Notes: generated by a model not told the origin, from the letters alone. A stretch of 64,000 nt of DNA from Heterorhizobium halophytocola (GCF_017873095.1 NZ_JAGGJU010000001.1:186001-250000); one strand, 5' to 3'; positions 1-8,785 are shown, numbered from the stretch's first letter. Numbers and translations: made by a program.

Positions 1-383
1 AGGGCGGCAAGATCATCAACATGGCAAGCCAGGCCGGCCGCCGCGGCGAGGCGCTCGTCGCGATCTACTGCGCCACCAAGGCCGCCGTGATCTCGCTCAC
101 CCAGTCGGCGGGTCTGAACCTGATCGAGCATGGCATCAACGTCAACGCCATCGCCCCCGGCGTCGTCGACGGCGAGCACTGGGAAGGCGTCGACGCGCTG
201 TTTGCCAAATATGAAAACCGTCCTATCGGCGAGAAGAAGAAGCTCGTCGGCGAGGCGGTCCCCTTCGGCCGGATGGGAACGGCCGAGGATCTGACCGGCA
301 TGGCCGTTTTTCTTGCCAGCGCCGACGCGGACTACATCGTCGCCCAGACTTACAATGTCGACGGCGGCAACTGGATGAGCTGA
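1..383 (+). CDS. smoS: Sorbitol dehydrogenase, SDR family (3' part, 5' end outside window)
   Basis: C-terminal part of a short-chain dehydrogenase, read in frame from base 3; the N-terminal Rossmann motif lies upstream of the window. Visible are the segment GGKIINMASQAGRRGE, the catalytic YCATK (YxxxK) and the C-terminal DGGNWMS. The insert after NAIAPGVVDGEHW matches SDRs that oxidise sorbitol to fructose (SmoS/PolS family). It is followed after 45 bases by mannitol 2-dehydrogenase, the usual partner in rhizobial sorbitol/mannitol loci, which supports the substrate call. Family membership is clear; exact substrate is inferred from similarity and context. Confidence 0.8.
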   Translation, partial: GGKIINMASQAGRRGEALVAIYCATKAAVISLTQSAGLNLIEHGINVNAIAPGVVDGEHWEGVDALFAKYENRPIGEKKKLVGEAVPFGRMGTAEDLTGMAVFLASADADYIVAQTYNVDGGNWMS

Positions 384-428
384 GCGGCCGTCCCGGACCC
401 CCAACCTCATCAATCGAGGAAGACCAAC

Positions 429-1910
429 ATGACCTGCAAGCTTTCGCTCGCAACCCTGGATGAAGCGGCCAAGACGGCGTCGGTGCCAACCTACAAGCGC
501 GACGACCTGTCGCCCGGCATCCTTCATTTCGGCGTCGGCAATTTTCACCGCGCCCATCAGGCGATCTACCTGCACGAACTCTTCAACGCCGGTCGCGACC
601 ACGACTGGGCGATCGTCGGCGCCGGCGTCATGCCGAGCGACGGCAAGATGAAGGAAAAGCTGGCCGCCCAGGATTACCTCACCACCGTGGTCGAACAGGA
701 CAACAATCGCTCTTCGGCCACCGTCACCGGCCCGATGATCGACATGATTGCGGCACCTGACTTCGACCAGATCATTGCCACCCTTGCGGACCCGGCGATC
801 CGAATTGTCTCGCTTACGATCACCGAGGGTGGCTACTTCATCGACCCGGCAACCGGCAAGTTCGACCCGACCCATCCGGCCATGGCAGCGGATGCCGCAA
901 CGCCCGACCAGCCGAAAAGCGTCTTCGGCCTGATCATCGCCGGCCTGAAGAAGCGCCGCGAGGCGGGGCTTGCGCCGTTCACCGTCATGTGCTGCGACAA
1001 CATTCCCGGCAACGGCGAAGTGACGGAAGCAACCGTGGTTGGCCTGGCCGAAATGTCGGATGCCGGCTTCGCCCACTGGATCCACGAAAACGTCTCCTTC
1101 CCCAACGCCATGGTCGACCGCATCACGCCGGCAACCGGCGAGCGCGAACTGACGATCACCCGCGACACCTACGGCATCGACGACAACTGGCCGGTGTTCT
1201 GCGAGGAGTTCAAGCAGTGGGTGCTGGAAGACAAGTTCACGCTCGGCCGTCCGGCGCTGGAAGAAGTCGGCGTCACCTTCGTCGATGACGTTGCGCCCTA
1301 CGAGCTGATGAAGCTGCGTATCCTCAACGGCGGCCATGCGGCGATCGCCTATCCGGCAGCGCTGATGGACATCCACTTCGTCCATGAGTCCATGGAAAAC
1401 GATCTGATCCGCGCCTTCCTCGCCAAGCTGGAGAAGGAAGAGATCATCCCGATCGTGCCGCCGGTGCCGAACACCAGCCTGGACGAGTATTTCGACCTGA
1501 TCGAGCGCCGCTTCCTCAACCCGAAGATCGGCGACACGATCCCGCGGCTGGCCCAGGACGGGTCCAACCGCCAGCCGAAATTCATCCTGCCGTCGACCGC
1601 CGACCGTCTGGCCAAGGGCCTCGACGTCCAGGGTCTGGCACTGGTCTCGGCGCTCTGGTGCCGCTATTTCGAAGGCAAGTCGGACAGCGGCAAGGACATC
1701 GTCTTCAACGATCCGAATGCCGACCGCATCCATGCGGCGGCCGTGAAGTCGCAGTCCGATCCGCTGGCCTTCCTGGAACTGAAGGACATCTTCGGCAGCG
1801 TCGGCACCAACCCGGCCTTCACCAAGCGCTTCGTCGAGGCGCTGACAAGCCTGCGTTCGGTCGGCACGGCGAAGACCCTGACGCTCTACCTCGAAGGGAA
1901 ACTCGGCTGA
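429..1910 (+). CDS. mtlK: Mannitol 2-dehydrogenase (long-chain polyol dehydrogenase)
   Basis: A 493-residue NAD-dependent polyol dehydrogenase of the mannitol dehydrogenase family, expected to oxidise D-mannitol to D-fructose in the cytoplasm. The N-terminal nucleotide-binding part begins near ILHFGVGNFHRAHQ and the catalytic signature KLRILNGGHAAIAY (K-x5-N-x2-H type) lies about residue 298. Length equals the family norm. A GAGGA ribosome site lies just before the ATG. It is the second gene of a run beginning with the sorbitol SDR and continuing into a HAD phosphatase whose start overlaps the mtlK stop, so all are probably co-transcribed for hexitol use. Confidence 0.93.
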   Translation: MTCKLSLATLDEAAKTASVPTYKRDDLSPGILHFGVGNFHRAHQAIYLHELFNAGRDHDWAIVGAGVMPSDGKMKEKLAAQDYLTTVVEQDNNRSSATVTGPMIDMIAAPDFDQIIATLADPAIRIVSLTITEGGYFIDPATGKFDPTHPAMAADAATPDQPKSVFGLIIAGLKKRREAGLAPFTVMCCDNIPGNGEVTEATVVGLAEMSDAGFAHWIHENVSFPNAMVDRITPATGERELTITRDTYGIDDNWPVFCEEFKQWVLEDKFTLGRPALEEVGVTFVDDVAPYELMKLRILNGGHAAIAYPAALMDIHFVHESMENDLIRAFLAKLEKEEIIPIVPPVPNTSLDEYFDLIERRFLNPKIGDTIPRLAQDGSNRQPKFILPSTADRLAKGLDVQGLALVSALWCRYFEGKSDSGKDIVFNDPNADRIHAAAVKSQSDPLAFLELKDIFGSVGTNPAFTKRFVEALTSLRSVGTAKTLTLYLEGKLG

Positions 1911-2632
1911 CATTCCAGGGCGCACCTGCAGCGGTCGATGAGCGACCGCTCATCATCTTCGATTGCGACGGCGTTCTCGTCGACAGTGAGCCGATTTCGC
2001 TCACCGTACTGGTCGAGATGCTGACCGCTGCAGGTCTCGCCATGGACGAACAGCGCGCGGCCGAGCTTTTCCTCGGCCGCAGCCTTTCCTCGACGATCGC
2101 GATCGCGCGGGAACAGTTCGGCGTGCATATCGACGACGGCTTCCTGCATCAGATGCGCACCAAGCTCTACAGCCGGTTCCACGAGGAACTGAAGCCGATC
2201 GACGGTATTGCCGACGCCTTGCAGGCACTTGAGGACAACGATATCGACTGGTGCGTCGCCTCCTCGTCGCAGCCGGAGCGCATCCGCCTGTCGTTGACGA
2301 TCACCGGCATCCTGCCGCGCTTTGCGCCGCAGATCTTTTCCGCCACCATGGTCGAGCATGGCAAGCCGGCGCCCGATCTGTTTCTGCATGCCGCGCGCGA
2401 AATGCACCACGATCCCGCCCGCTGTACCGTCATCGAGGACAGCCCGGCCGGGATCACGGCGGCCCGTGCCGCCGGCATGCGGGTTTTCGCCTTTACCGGT
2501 GGCGGCCATGCCCAGGCCCCTGCCCTGCGGGAAGCGGTTGGTAAGCTTAATGCCGATCTCTCGTTTGACGCGATGGGGGATTTGCTCCACCTTGTCCGCC
2601 AAAACGACCAAAGGGACGGACAACACCCGTAA
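1907..2632 (+). CDS. HAD-superfamily phosphatase (beta-phosphoglucomutase-like)
   Basis: HAD hydrolase subfamily IA: motif I IIFDCDGVLVDSE near the N terminus, motif II around VASSSQPERI, and motif III/IV HGKPAPD then VIEDSPAGITAA. It would dephosphorylate a small sugar phosphate; in hexitol loci such proteins are often called fructose- or mannitol-phosphate phosphatases, but the substrate is not visible. No ATG, GTG or TTG precedes motif I in frame after the mtlK stop. The best start is a CTG at 1907 that overlaps the mtlK TGA (CTGA), with GAAGGGA 7-8 bases upstream. The stop overlaps the next gene by one base (TAATG). Confidence 0.82.
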   Translation: MTFQGAPAAVDERPLIIFDCDGVLVDSEPISLTVLVEMLTAAGLAMDEQRAAELFLGRSLSSTIAIAREQFGVHIDDGFLHQMRTKLYSRFHEELKPIDGIADALQALEDNDIDWCVASSSQPERIRLSLTITGILPRFAPQIFSATMVEHGKPAPDLFLHAAREMHHDPARCTVIEDSPAGITAARAAGMRVFAFTGGGHAQAPALREAVGKLNADLSFDAMGDLLHLVRQNDQRDGQHP

Positions 2633-4212
2633 TGCGCGATCATCTTATTGCCGTCGATGTCGGAACCGGCAGCGCGCGCGCCGGTGTGGTGACGCGCGAC
2701 GGCCAGCTTCTGGCACGCCGCGAGCACCCGATCGAGATGCGCGTCGAGGGTGACGATATTGCCGAATATTCCTCCGAGGAGATCTGGAGCGCCACGGCCA
2801 TTGCCGTGCGCACCACGCTGACGGCAGCCGGCATCACGCCGGACCGGATTGCCGCGATTGCCTTCGACGCCACCTGCTCGCTCGTCCTGCGCGACACCGA
2901 GGGTGCGCCGCTGGTCCTCAACCCCGAGGGCGCCCATGCCTTCGACACCATCGCCTGGCTCGACCACCGCGCCATCGGCGAGGCGGATGAGGTGAGCGCC
3001 ACCCGCCACCCCGTGCTGTCCCATTCCGGCGAACTGATCTCGCCGGAAATGCAGATCCCCAAGCTGATGTGGCTGAAGCGGCATCGGCCGGATCTGTGGA
3101 CCCGAGCCGGCCATTTCTTCGACCTCGCAGACTTCCTGACGTGGAAGGCAAGCGGCAGCACCGCCCGGTCGCTCAACACGCTCAGCTCGAAATGGACGTT
3201 TCGCTCGCACGAGAAGACCGGCTGGGCGACGGATTTCCTGGCGGCCACAGGGCTTGAAGACCTGATCGAGAAGGGCGGACTGCCGCAAACGGCGGTCGCG
3301 GTCGGCCATGCCGTCGGCCATCTGACGATCCGGGCTGCGGCCGAACTCGGGCTCGATCCCGGCATTCCCGTCGCAGCCGGGATGGTCGATGCCTATGCCG
3401 GCGCGCTTGGCGTTCTGGGACCTGCGGCCAGCGATCCCGACCAGCTGGCACGTCAGGCGGCGCTGATCGGCGGCACGTCGAGCTGCCTGATCAGCTTTGC
3501 GCCGGAACCGCATTTCGGGCGCAGCCTCTGGGGCCCGTTCAAGGATGCCGTCATTCCAGATCAATGGCTGGTGGAGGCGGGACAGTCGGCCACCGGCGGG
3601 CTGCTGAACCATCTGATCCGCATCCATTCCGCCGGCGGCGAACCGACCACCGACAAGCACCAGACGATCATCGCGAGGATCCGGGACCTGCGTGCCATCG
3701 AAGGAGCGGCCTTTGCCGCGCGGCTGAATGTCCTGCCGGATTTCCACGGCAATCGCTCGCCTTTTGCCGATCCCTCGATGTATGGCGTGATCTCCGGCCT
3801 CACGCTCGACCCCTCGTTCGACGGGCTCTGCCGGATCTACTGGCGCGCCTGCGTGGCGATCGCGCTTGGCCTGCGCCAGATCCTCGACCACATGCGCGAG
3901 CGCGGCTTTACGCCCGAGCGGCTGCACCTGACCGGTGGCCATGTGAAGAACCCGCTGCTCGTCGAACTCTATGGCGACGTGACCGGCTGCGACCTCATGC
4001 TGCCGAAGACCGATGACGCCGTGCTGATCGGCAATGCGATCAACGCGGCCATGGCAGGCGGACTATATGGCAGCCTTGCCGAAGCCGGTGCGGCGATGAT
4101 CCCCGAGCCTGCCATCCGCAAACCCGACCCCGCGACACGCCCGCGCTATGACCGGGACTATGCCCGCTTCAAGGCGATGCAGCGGCACCGCGCCGAACTG
4201 GACGCGATGTAG
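2632..4212 (+). CDS. FGGY-family pentulose kinase (D-ribulokinase-like)
   Basis: A 526-residue FGGY carbohydrate kinase. The N-terminal phosphate-binding loop VDVGTGSARAG, the FDATCS segment, the AGMVDAYAGALG stretch and the late LTGGHVKNPLL adenosine-binding motif are all visible. Length and insertions fit the pentulose/ribulokinase branch rather than xylulokinase. It starts one base inside the preceding HAD gene and is the last gene of the hexitol operon, so the substrate may be a ketose made by the upstream dehydrogenases (fructose, ribulose or similar). Family is secure, sugar is inferred. Confidence 0.85.
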   Translation: MRDHLIAVDVGTGSARAGVVTRDGQLLARREHPIEMRVEGDDIAEYSSEEIWSATAIAVRTTLTAAGITPDRIAAIAFDATCSLVLRDTEGAPLVLNPEGAHAFDTIAWLDHRAIGEADEVSATRHPVLSHSGELISPEMQIPKLMWLKRHRPDLWTRAGHFFDLADFLTWKASGSTARSLNTLSSKWTFRSHEKTGWATDFLAATGLEDLIEKGGLPQTAVAVGHAVGHLTIRAAAELGLDPGIPVAAGMVDAYAGALGVLGPAASDPDQLARQAALIGGTSSCLISFAPEPHFGRSLWGPFKDAVIPDQWLVEAGQSATGGLLNHLIRIHSAGGEPTTDKHQTIIARIRDLRAIEGAAFAARLNVLPDFHGNRSPFADPSMYGVISGLTLDPSFDGLCRIYWRACVAIALGLRQILDHMRERGFTPERLHLTGGHVKNPLLVELYGDVTGCDLMLPKTDDAVLIGNAINAAMAGGLYGSLAEAGAAMIPEPAIRKPDPATRPRYDRDYARFKAMQRHRAELDAM

Positions 4213-4224
4213 TCCGGCTCACCG

Positions 4225-4279
4225 GGGGGAGAACCTCGCAGTCTTCGCGCTCCCCCGTCGAGGGCGGCGGAGCGCCGCC
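4225..4279. terminator. Possible bidirectional terminator, two hairpins
   Basis: In the 86-base gap between two convergent genes there is a GGGGGAG/CTCCCCC pair (4225-4231 and 4250-4256, 18-base loop) followed by a tight GGCGGC-GGAGC-GCCGCC hairpin (4263-4279). There is no clear T-run on either side, so this would be an atypical or Rho-assisted terminator. Confidence 0.35.
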
Positions 4280-4298
4280 AGCCCTTCAAATGCGGCAC

Positions 4299-5051
4299 TT
4301 ACTGCCCGGCCTCGGCCATCCAGAGTTCGGCATCGGCGCCCCCCGGGATGCGCAGGGATGCGGTCGGATCGGTCGCGGCCTTCCAGACGGCTTCCGCCAC
4401 GTCAGGCGCATGCGTGATCGGTCCACTGTCGCTCTGCACCGTCTCCACGAAGGACTGGAGTAGTGGTGCATAGTCGGGATCGTCCATTCCCCGCAGGTGC
4501 GGCCGCGCATTCGCGCCGAATTGGGTCTCGGGCGAGCGCCCCGGCAGCACGATATGGACCCGAACACCGAACGGCTGCATCTCGATTGCGAGCGACTCCG
4601 TCAGCGCATTGACCGCAGCCTTGCTCGCGCGATAGACGCCGATCACCGGCAGGGGTTTGAGGGTCACGGAGGATGTGACGTTGACCACGACGCCTGACCG
4701 CCGCTTGCGCATTTGCGGCAGAACCGCCTGCGTGACGGCAAGGGTGCCGATCGTGTTGGTCTCGAACAGAGCTTTTATGGTTTCCGGCGCGGTCAGCTCG
4801 ATCGGCGCTGGCGCGCCGAAGCCGGCATTGTTGACCAGCACATCGATAGTGCCAGCCTCCTCGACCGCAAACGCAATGCTGGCCGTGTCGGTAACGTCGA
4901 GTGCGAGAATGCGCAGGCGCTCGTGGACGGGCAGCTGCGATGCGTCGGGCCTGCGCATGGTAGCGATGACCGACCAGCCCCGATCGAGAAAGAGCTTTGC
5001 CGTCTCGAGACCGAAACCCGACGAGCAACCGGTGATCAATATGTTAGGCAT
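4299..5051 (-). CDS. SDR-family oxidoreductase
   Basis: A 250-residue classical short-chain dehydrogenase. The cofactor loop TGCSSGFG lies at residues 8-15, NNAG at 74-77, the catalytic Ser at about 127-128 and YRASK (Y140, K144) after it. The TMRRPD segment after the second strand, with two Arg, suggests NADP(H) preference. It is transcribed away from an AraC-type regulator 96 bases upstream, the common layout of a regulator controlling one reductase. Substrate not recognisable. Confidence 0.85.
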   Translation of the reverse strand: MPNILITGCSSGFGLETAKLFLDRGWSVIATMRRPDASQLPVHERLRILALDVTDTASIAFAVEEAGTIDVLVNNAGFGAPAPIELTAPETIKALFETNTIGTLAVTQAVLPQMRKRRSGVVVNVTSSVTLKPLPVIGVYRASKAAVNALTESLAIEMQPFGVRVHIVLPGRSPETQFGANARPHLRGMDDPDYAPLLQSFVETVQSDSGPITHAPDVAEAVWKAATDPTASLRIPGGADAELWMAEAGQ

Positions 5052-5147
5052 GACTATCTCCTTGTTTCGTTATGCACCAAGGCTAGCGGCGGAGGTGAAG
5101 ACTTCCTATAGTTCAGGATCCACGTTTCTTTTGCCAAAGTCCTGATC

Positions 5148-6107
5148 ATGACCATTGACCCATTGACCGAGATCGTCACGCTGCTTCAGCCCCGAGCACG
5201 CTTTTCCAAGTTTGTGGAGGGCGCAGGGCACTGGAGGGTCCACCGCCCGGCACTGGGTGAACCCTTCTATTGCGCGGTGCTGGAAGGCCGCTGCCGCATG
5301 ATCTTCGGCGGCAAGCAGACCCTTGTTCTGGAGGCCGGCGACTTCGTTCTGGTCCCGGCCATGCAGGATCTCGTCAACGAAAGCCTTGAGGCCCCCGACG
5401 ACCTCGAGGCGACCGCTCCGACCCGTCTCGCGGAGGGGCATTTCCGGATCGGCCGGCAGGACGGCCTGCCGGACATGCGCGCGCAGATCGGGCACTGCCA
5501 GTTCGGTTCACCGGATGCCGCCCTGCTGGTCTCGCTGCTGCCCGATATCGTGGTGGTGCGCGCAGAGCCGCGGCTTGCCACGCTGATGGAGCTGGTCAAT
5601 GACGAGACGCGCGCAGGCAGGCAGGCGCGGGAACTCGTCCTGGAGCGGCTGCTGGAGGTGCTGCTGATCGAGGCGCTGCGCTCCGGTGCGGCTGGGTCCG
5701 GTGCACCCGGTCTTACCCGCGGCCTTGCCGACGAAAGGCTCGCCCCGGCGCTACACGCGCTGCACGCGCGGCCGGACCATGCCTGGACGGTCACCGAACT
5801 GGCAGGCGAAGCCGCCCTGTCACGCTCGGCTTTCTTCGCCCGCTTCAGCCGCATTGTCGGTATCGCGCCAATGGAATATCTGCTGGCCTGGCGGATGGCA
5901 CTCGCCAAACGGCTTCTGCGGGACGACGGCTCGACGGTCCAGGAAATCGCCGAGCGGGTCGGCTACGGTTCGGCCAGCACTTTCACGACCGCCTTTTCCC
6001 GTCACACCGGCATGCCGCCTGCCCGCTATGCGCGGCTGAACGGCAGGAATTCTGCTGAAGACATGTTCCCGCCGTCTGAACTCGCGACGGAACAGGTGGC
6101 CTTCTGA
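5148..6107 (+). CDS. AraC-family transcriptional regulator with cupin N-terminal domain
   Basis: A 319-residue regulator. Residues about 1-190 form an AraC_N/cupin sensor domain (FYCAVLEGRCRMIFGG, LEAGDFVLVPA); residues about 215-310 form the double helix-turn-helix with the AraC signature AERVGYGSASTFTTAFSRHTGMPPA. It faces the divergent SDR gene and probably controls it from the shared 96-base intergenic region; many such AraC/SDR pairs respond to small aldehydes or ketones. The effector is unknown. Confidence 0.87.
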   Translation: MTIDPLTEIVTLLQPRARFSKFVEGAGHWRVHRPALGEPFYCAVLEGRCRMIFGGKQTLVLEAGDFVLVPAMQDLVNESLEAPDDLEATAPTRLAEGHFRIGRQDGLPDMRAQIGHCQFGSPDAALLVSLLPDIVVVRAEPRLATLMELVNDETRAGRQARELVLERLLEVLLIEALRSGAAGSGAPGLTRGLADERLAPALHALHARPDHAWTVTELAGEAALSRSAFFARFSRIVGIAPMEYLLAWRMALAKRLLRDDGSTVQEIAERVGYGSASTFTTAFSRHTGMPPARYARLNGRNSAEDMFPPSELATEQVAF

Positions 6108-6179
6108 TCATTGCCTGCAGCCCACCGGGCCGCCGGTTCCGCGCGGGCCGCTGCTGATGCCTTGCAAGTAGCTGGAACG

Positions 6180-6209
6180 TCAATGGCAATGACTTCAATG
6201 ACAATGACT
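6180..6209 (-). repeat. 15-bp tandem duplication of codons Ser-His-Cys-His-stop
   Basis: Two adjacent 15-base units (6180-6194 and 6195-6209) differ at one position. Read on the minus strand, each unit encodes Ser-His-Cys-His-stop in the frame of the small gene at 6195-6341. The single difference is a synonymous Cys codon (TGT in the used copy, TGC in the distal copy). Confidence 0.85.
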
Positions 6210-6341
6210 GGTGCCGGCCTTGCGATCCATGTGGCAGCATTGGCCGGGCGGAGAATTTTTCCGGCAGCCGCCCCCATGCGCCCAGGAGGACGAAACAGCC
6301 GCACAGCACAGCATCGCGATTATCCCCATGCGAATTTTCAT
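6195..6341 (-). CDS. Small exported Cys/His-rich protein (YHYH-like), 48 aa
   Basis: A 48-codon gene on the minus strand. The product begins with a short secretion signal (MKIRMGIIAMLCCAAVSSSWA) and continues with a mature tail of about 27 residues: HGGG, CRKNSPPGQCCHMDRKAG and a terminal TSHCH. The HGGG...CH-x2-RK-x-G-x2-HCH pattern resembles the tiny exported YHYH-type proteins of alphaproteobacteria (GCH...K.GG.HCH). A good ribosome site, GAGGGG, lies seven bases before the ATG. Cys and His density suggests metal binding or disulfides; function is unknown. It was found by reading the gap between the AraC gene and dgcA, which otherwise appears empty. Confidence 0.68.
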   Translation of the reverse strand: MKIRMGIIAMLCCAAVSSSWAHGGGCRKNSPPGQCCHMDRKAGTSHCH

Positions 6342-6435
6342 AGTCTATCCCCTCGCAACCCGTGGTGAGGAGAGCATGCGAGGGATCGCAAATCTACATA
6401 TTTCTAAAATAATACATTCGTTTCCGGCTCCAAAC

Positions 6436-7422
6436 CTAGCCCCAGAGCAGGGGTGGCGGCTGGTGCATGAGCGAGCCTTCATAGGGCACCGGCTCGTCCC
6501 GGTCGCCGGCCAGCAGCAGCGGTGCGTCGAGATCGACGAATTCGGCACCCTGCCCCAGATAGAAGCCGGGCGCCATGGCAAGCGAGGTTCCGAGCATGCA
6601 GCCGACCATGATCTGGAAGCCCTGCTGACGCGCCTCGGAGACCAGAAGCAGGGCTTCGGTCAGCCCGCCGGTCTTGTCGAGCTTGACGTTGATCACGTCG
6701 TATTTGCCCTTGAGATCGGCAAGCGAGGCCCGGTCGTGACAGCTCTCGTCGGCGCAGACCGGCAGCGGCCGGTCGATCTCGGCAAGGGCTGCGTCCTTGC
6801 CCGCCGGCAGCGGCTGTTCGACCAGCGCCACGCCGAGCCGCACCAGGTTCGGCGCCAGCGCCTGGTATTGTTCGACCGTCCAGCCCTCGTTCGCATCGAC
6901 GATGATGCGCGATGCCGGGGCGCCGGCCCGGACGGCCTCGATCCGCTCCAGATCACCCTCGTTGCCGAGCTTCACCTTCAACAGCGGACGATGGGCATTT
7001 TTTGTCGCCGCCGCCTTCATGCTCTCAGGCGTTCCGAGCGACAGGGTGAAGGCGGTTTCCAGCGGCGCGGGCGGTGACAATCCGGCCAGCATCGGGATCG
7101 ACTGGCCGGTTTGCTTGGCCTCCAGGTCCCAGAAGGCGCAGTCGAGTGCATTGCGCGCGGCACCGGCCGGCAGCAGGCCTTGCAGCTCCGCCCGGCTGAT
7201 GCCGTTGGAAAGATCGTCCCGCAGCGCCGCGATTGCCGCCGTCACGCTCTCCACCGTCTCGTCGTAACGCGCATAGGGCACGCATTCCCCCTCGCCCTTC
7301 ACCCCGCCTGCGGCCAGCGTGACCCGGACCACTCGGATTTCGGTGCGCGAACCGCGCGAGATGGTGAAGGCGCCGGCGACCGGGAAACGTTCGTCGGCGA
7401 TATCGAGAGAGATCGAAGGCAT
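6436..7422 (-). CDS. dgcA: DgcA: N-acetyl-D-glutamate racemase / dipeptide epimerase-like enolase
   Basis: A 328-residue enolase-superfamily enzyme of the muconate-lactonizing/dipeptide epimerase group. The KxK motif LKVKLG gives K149/K151; metal ligands are D176 (IIVDANEGW), E202 (VEQPLP) and D225 (CADES); the opposing base is K247 (INVKLDKTGG). Alone it would be called L-Ala-D/L-Glu epimerase. It lies 40 bases downstream of a DUF1611 gene, and this pair matches the DgcN-DgcA pathway in which D-glutamate is acetylated and the N-acetyl derivative racemised to the L form. Enolase chemistry is certain from the residues; the substrate rests on context. Confidence 0.82.
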   Translation of the reverse strand: MPSISLDIADERFPVAGAFTISRGSRTEIRVVRVTLAAGGVKGEGECVPYARYDETVESVTAAIAALRDDLSNGISRAELQGLLPAGAARNALDCAFWDLEAKQTGQSIPMLAGLSPPAPLETAFTLSLGTPESMKAAATKNAHRPLLKVKLGNEGDLERIEAVRAGAPASRIIVDANEGWTVEQYQALAPNLVRLGVALVEQPLPAGKDAALAEIDRPLPVCADESCHDRASLADLKGKYDVINVKLDKTGGLTEALLLVSEARQQGFQIMVGCMLGTSLAMAPGFYLGQGAEFVDLDAPLLLAGDRDEPVPYEGSLMHQPPPLLWG

Positions 7423-7462
7423 GTGGCAGTATCCGGTTTGAGATCAGATGAGAGAGGGCCTT

Positions 7463-8464
7463 TCAGAGCCCGTCCAGCGCGTCGGCCAACCGCTTGGCGC
7501 CGTGACGGAAGGGATCGACCGTCGGCAGTCCCATGCGGGCCTCGGTCTCCTCGCAGAGCTTCAGTGCCGCCTCGTCGTCCAGCGCCGAGGTGTTCAGCGA
7601 TATGCCGACCACCTTGCAATCGGGATTGACGATCCGCGCCATCGACAGCGCCAGGTCCCGAAGCGCCTCCAGCGACGGCAGACGGTAATCCGGCAGGCCC
7701 CGCATATGCGGCCGCCCCGGCTCGTCGCAAAGCACCAGCGCATCCGGGTGGCCGCCATGGATCAGTGCCAGCGTCACCCCGGAATAGGAGGCATGGAACA
7801 GGCTTCCCTGCCCTTCGATCAGATCCCAGTGATCCGGCTCGTTGTCCGGCGTCAGATACTCGATCGAGCCTGCCATGAAATCGGCGATGACCGCATCGAG
7901 CGGCACGCCCTCGCCGGTGATCAGGATACCGGTCTGGCCGGTGGCGCGAAACGTCGCCTTGACGCCCTTTTCCGTCAGCGCCTTTTCCAGGCAGAGCGCG
8001 GTATACATCTTGCCGACCGAGCAGTCGGTACCGACGGCGAGCACCCGCTTGCCGGTGCGCGGCCGGCCATTGGCGATCGGATAGGCGACGCTCGGCACGC
8101 GCACGTCGTGCAACTGGCGCCCGCGCTCACGCGCCCGCTCGGCCAGTTCCGGCTCGTCGCGCAGCAGGTTGTGCAGGCCGGAGGCGATATCGAGCCCCGC
8201 CTCCAGCGCTTCGATCAGCACCGTCTTCCATGCGGGCGAGATGACGCCGCCGCGGTTGGCAACCCCGATCACCAGCGTCTTCACGCCCGCCTCGACGGCT
8301 TCGCCGATCGACAGGTCCGGCAGCCCCAGATCGGCCTTGCAGCCCGGCAAACGCAGCTGGCCGACGGCATTGTCGGGCCGCCAGTCGCGAATGCCCTGCG
8401 CCACCTTGGCCGCCAGCTTGTCCGGCGCATCGCCGAGAAAGAGAAGATAGGGACGTTCGATCAT
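7463..8464 (-). CDS. dgcN: DgcN: DUF1611 family, D-glutamate N-acetyltransferase
   Basis: A 333-residue DUF1611 protein with a Rossmann-like N-terminal half (YLLFLGDAPDKLAAKV, IGVANRGG) and a P-loop-like GTDCSVGK at about 145-152, then IEGQGSLFHASYSG. In the known DgcN-DgcA route the protein acetylates D-glutamate before racemisation by DgcA. The start is the ATG at 8464 because AAGGAG stands just upstream and the family begins at MIERPYLLFLGD. The open frame continues much further but only as the antisense of mnmA. Transcribed together with dgcA. Confidence 0.8.
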   Translation of the reverse strand: MIERPYLLFLGDAPDKLAAKVAQGIRDWRPDNAVGQLRLPGCKADLGLPDLSIGEAVEAGVKTLVIGVANRGGVISPAWKTVLIEALEAGLDIASGLHNLLRDEPELAERARERGRQLHDVRVPSVAYPIANGRPRTGKRVLAVGTDCSVGKMYTALCLEKALTEKGVKATFRATGQTGILITGEGVPLDAVIADFMAGSIEYLTPDNEPDHWDLIEGQGSLFHASYSGVTLALIHGGHPDALVLCDEPGRPHMRGLPDYRLPSLEALRDLALSMARIVNPDCKVVGISLNTSALDDEAALKLCEETEARMGLPTVDPFRHGAKRLADALDGL

Positions 8465-8785
8465 CTGCCGCTCCTTGGACGGTGCCACCCCGCGCAATAT
8501 CGGGCGCAAGCCACCGCTCTGGTTTGAAATTCCGGTTCGGTCGCGCGCATACTGGCATGGCTTGGCGGCGAAATCACGGGGGGCCGGCAGACACTCCCCC
8601 GCCTTTGCCGCATCGCGCTTCTCTCCGCTGCCACGGCGAATGCCTTGCATGAACGGACGATCCTTTCTATATCGTGCGGGACAGGAACGCGGCGGCACAA
8701 GGCCGCCGGCCATGTGCAGGGCCCGGCTTCCGACATGCCCGACCCTTGAGAAGCCCGACCCGCACCCGACGAGACGATCTGCCCG
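8465..8785. other. Divergent intergenic region dgcN / mnmA (321 bases)
   Basis: Holds the promoters of two divergent genes. A possible mnmA promoter is listed separately. No convincing small gene was seen on either strand; frames present are GC-driven and lack ribosome sites. Confidence 0.5.
8645..8673 (+). promoter_or_regulatory. Putative mnmA promoter
   Basis: TTGCAT (8645-8650) and TATATC (8668-8673) are separated by 17 bases, a plausible sigma-70 pair 112 bases upstream of the mnmA start. Confidence 0.35.

Noticed and set aside
2167..3942. 591-codon minus-strand frame across the FGGY kinase
   Set aside because: High-GC shadow; composition is Arg/Gly/Ala-rich without any family motif, while the plus strand encodes a complete kinase.
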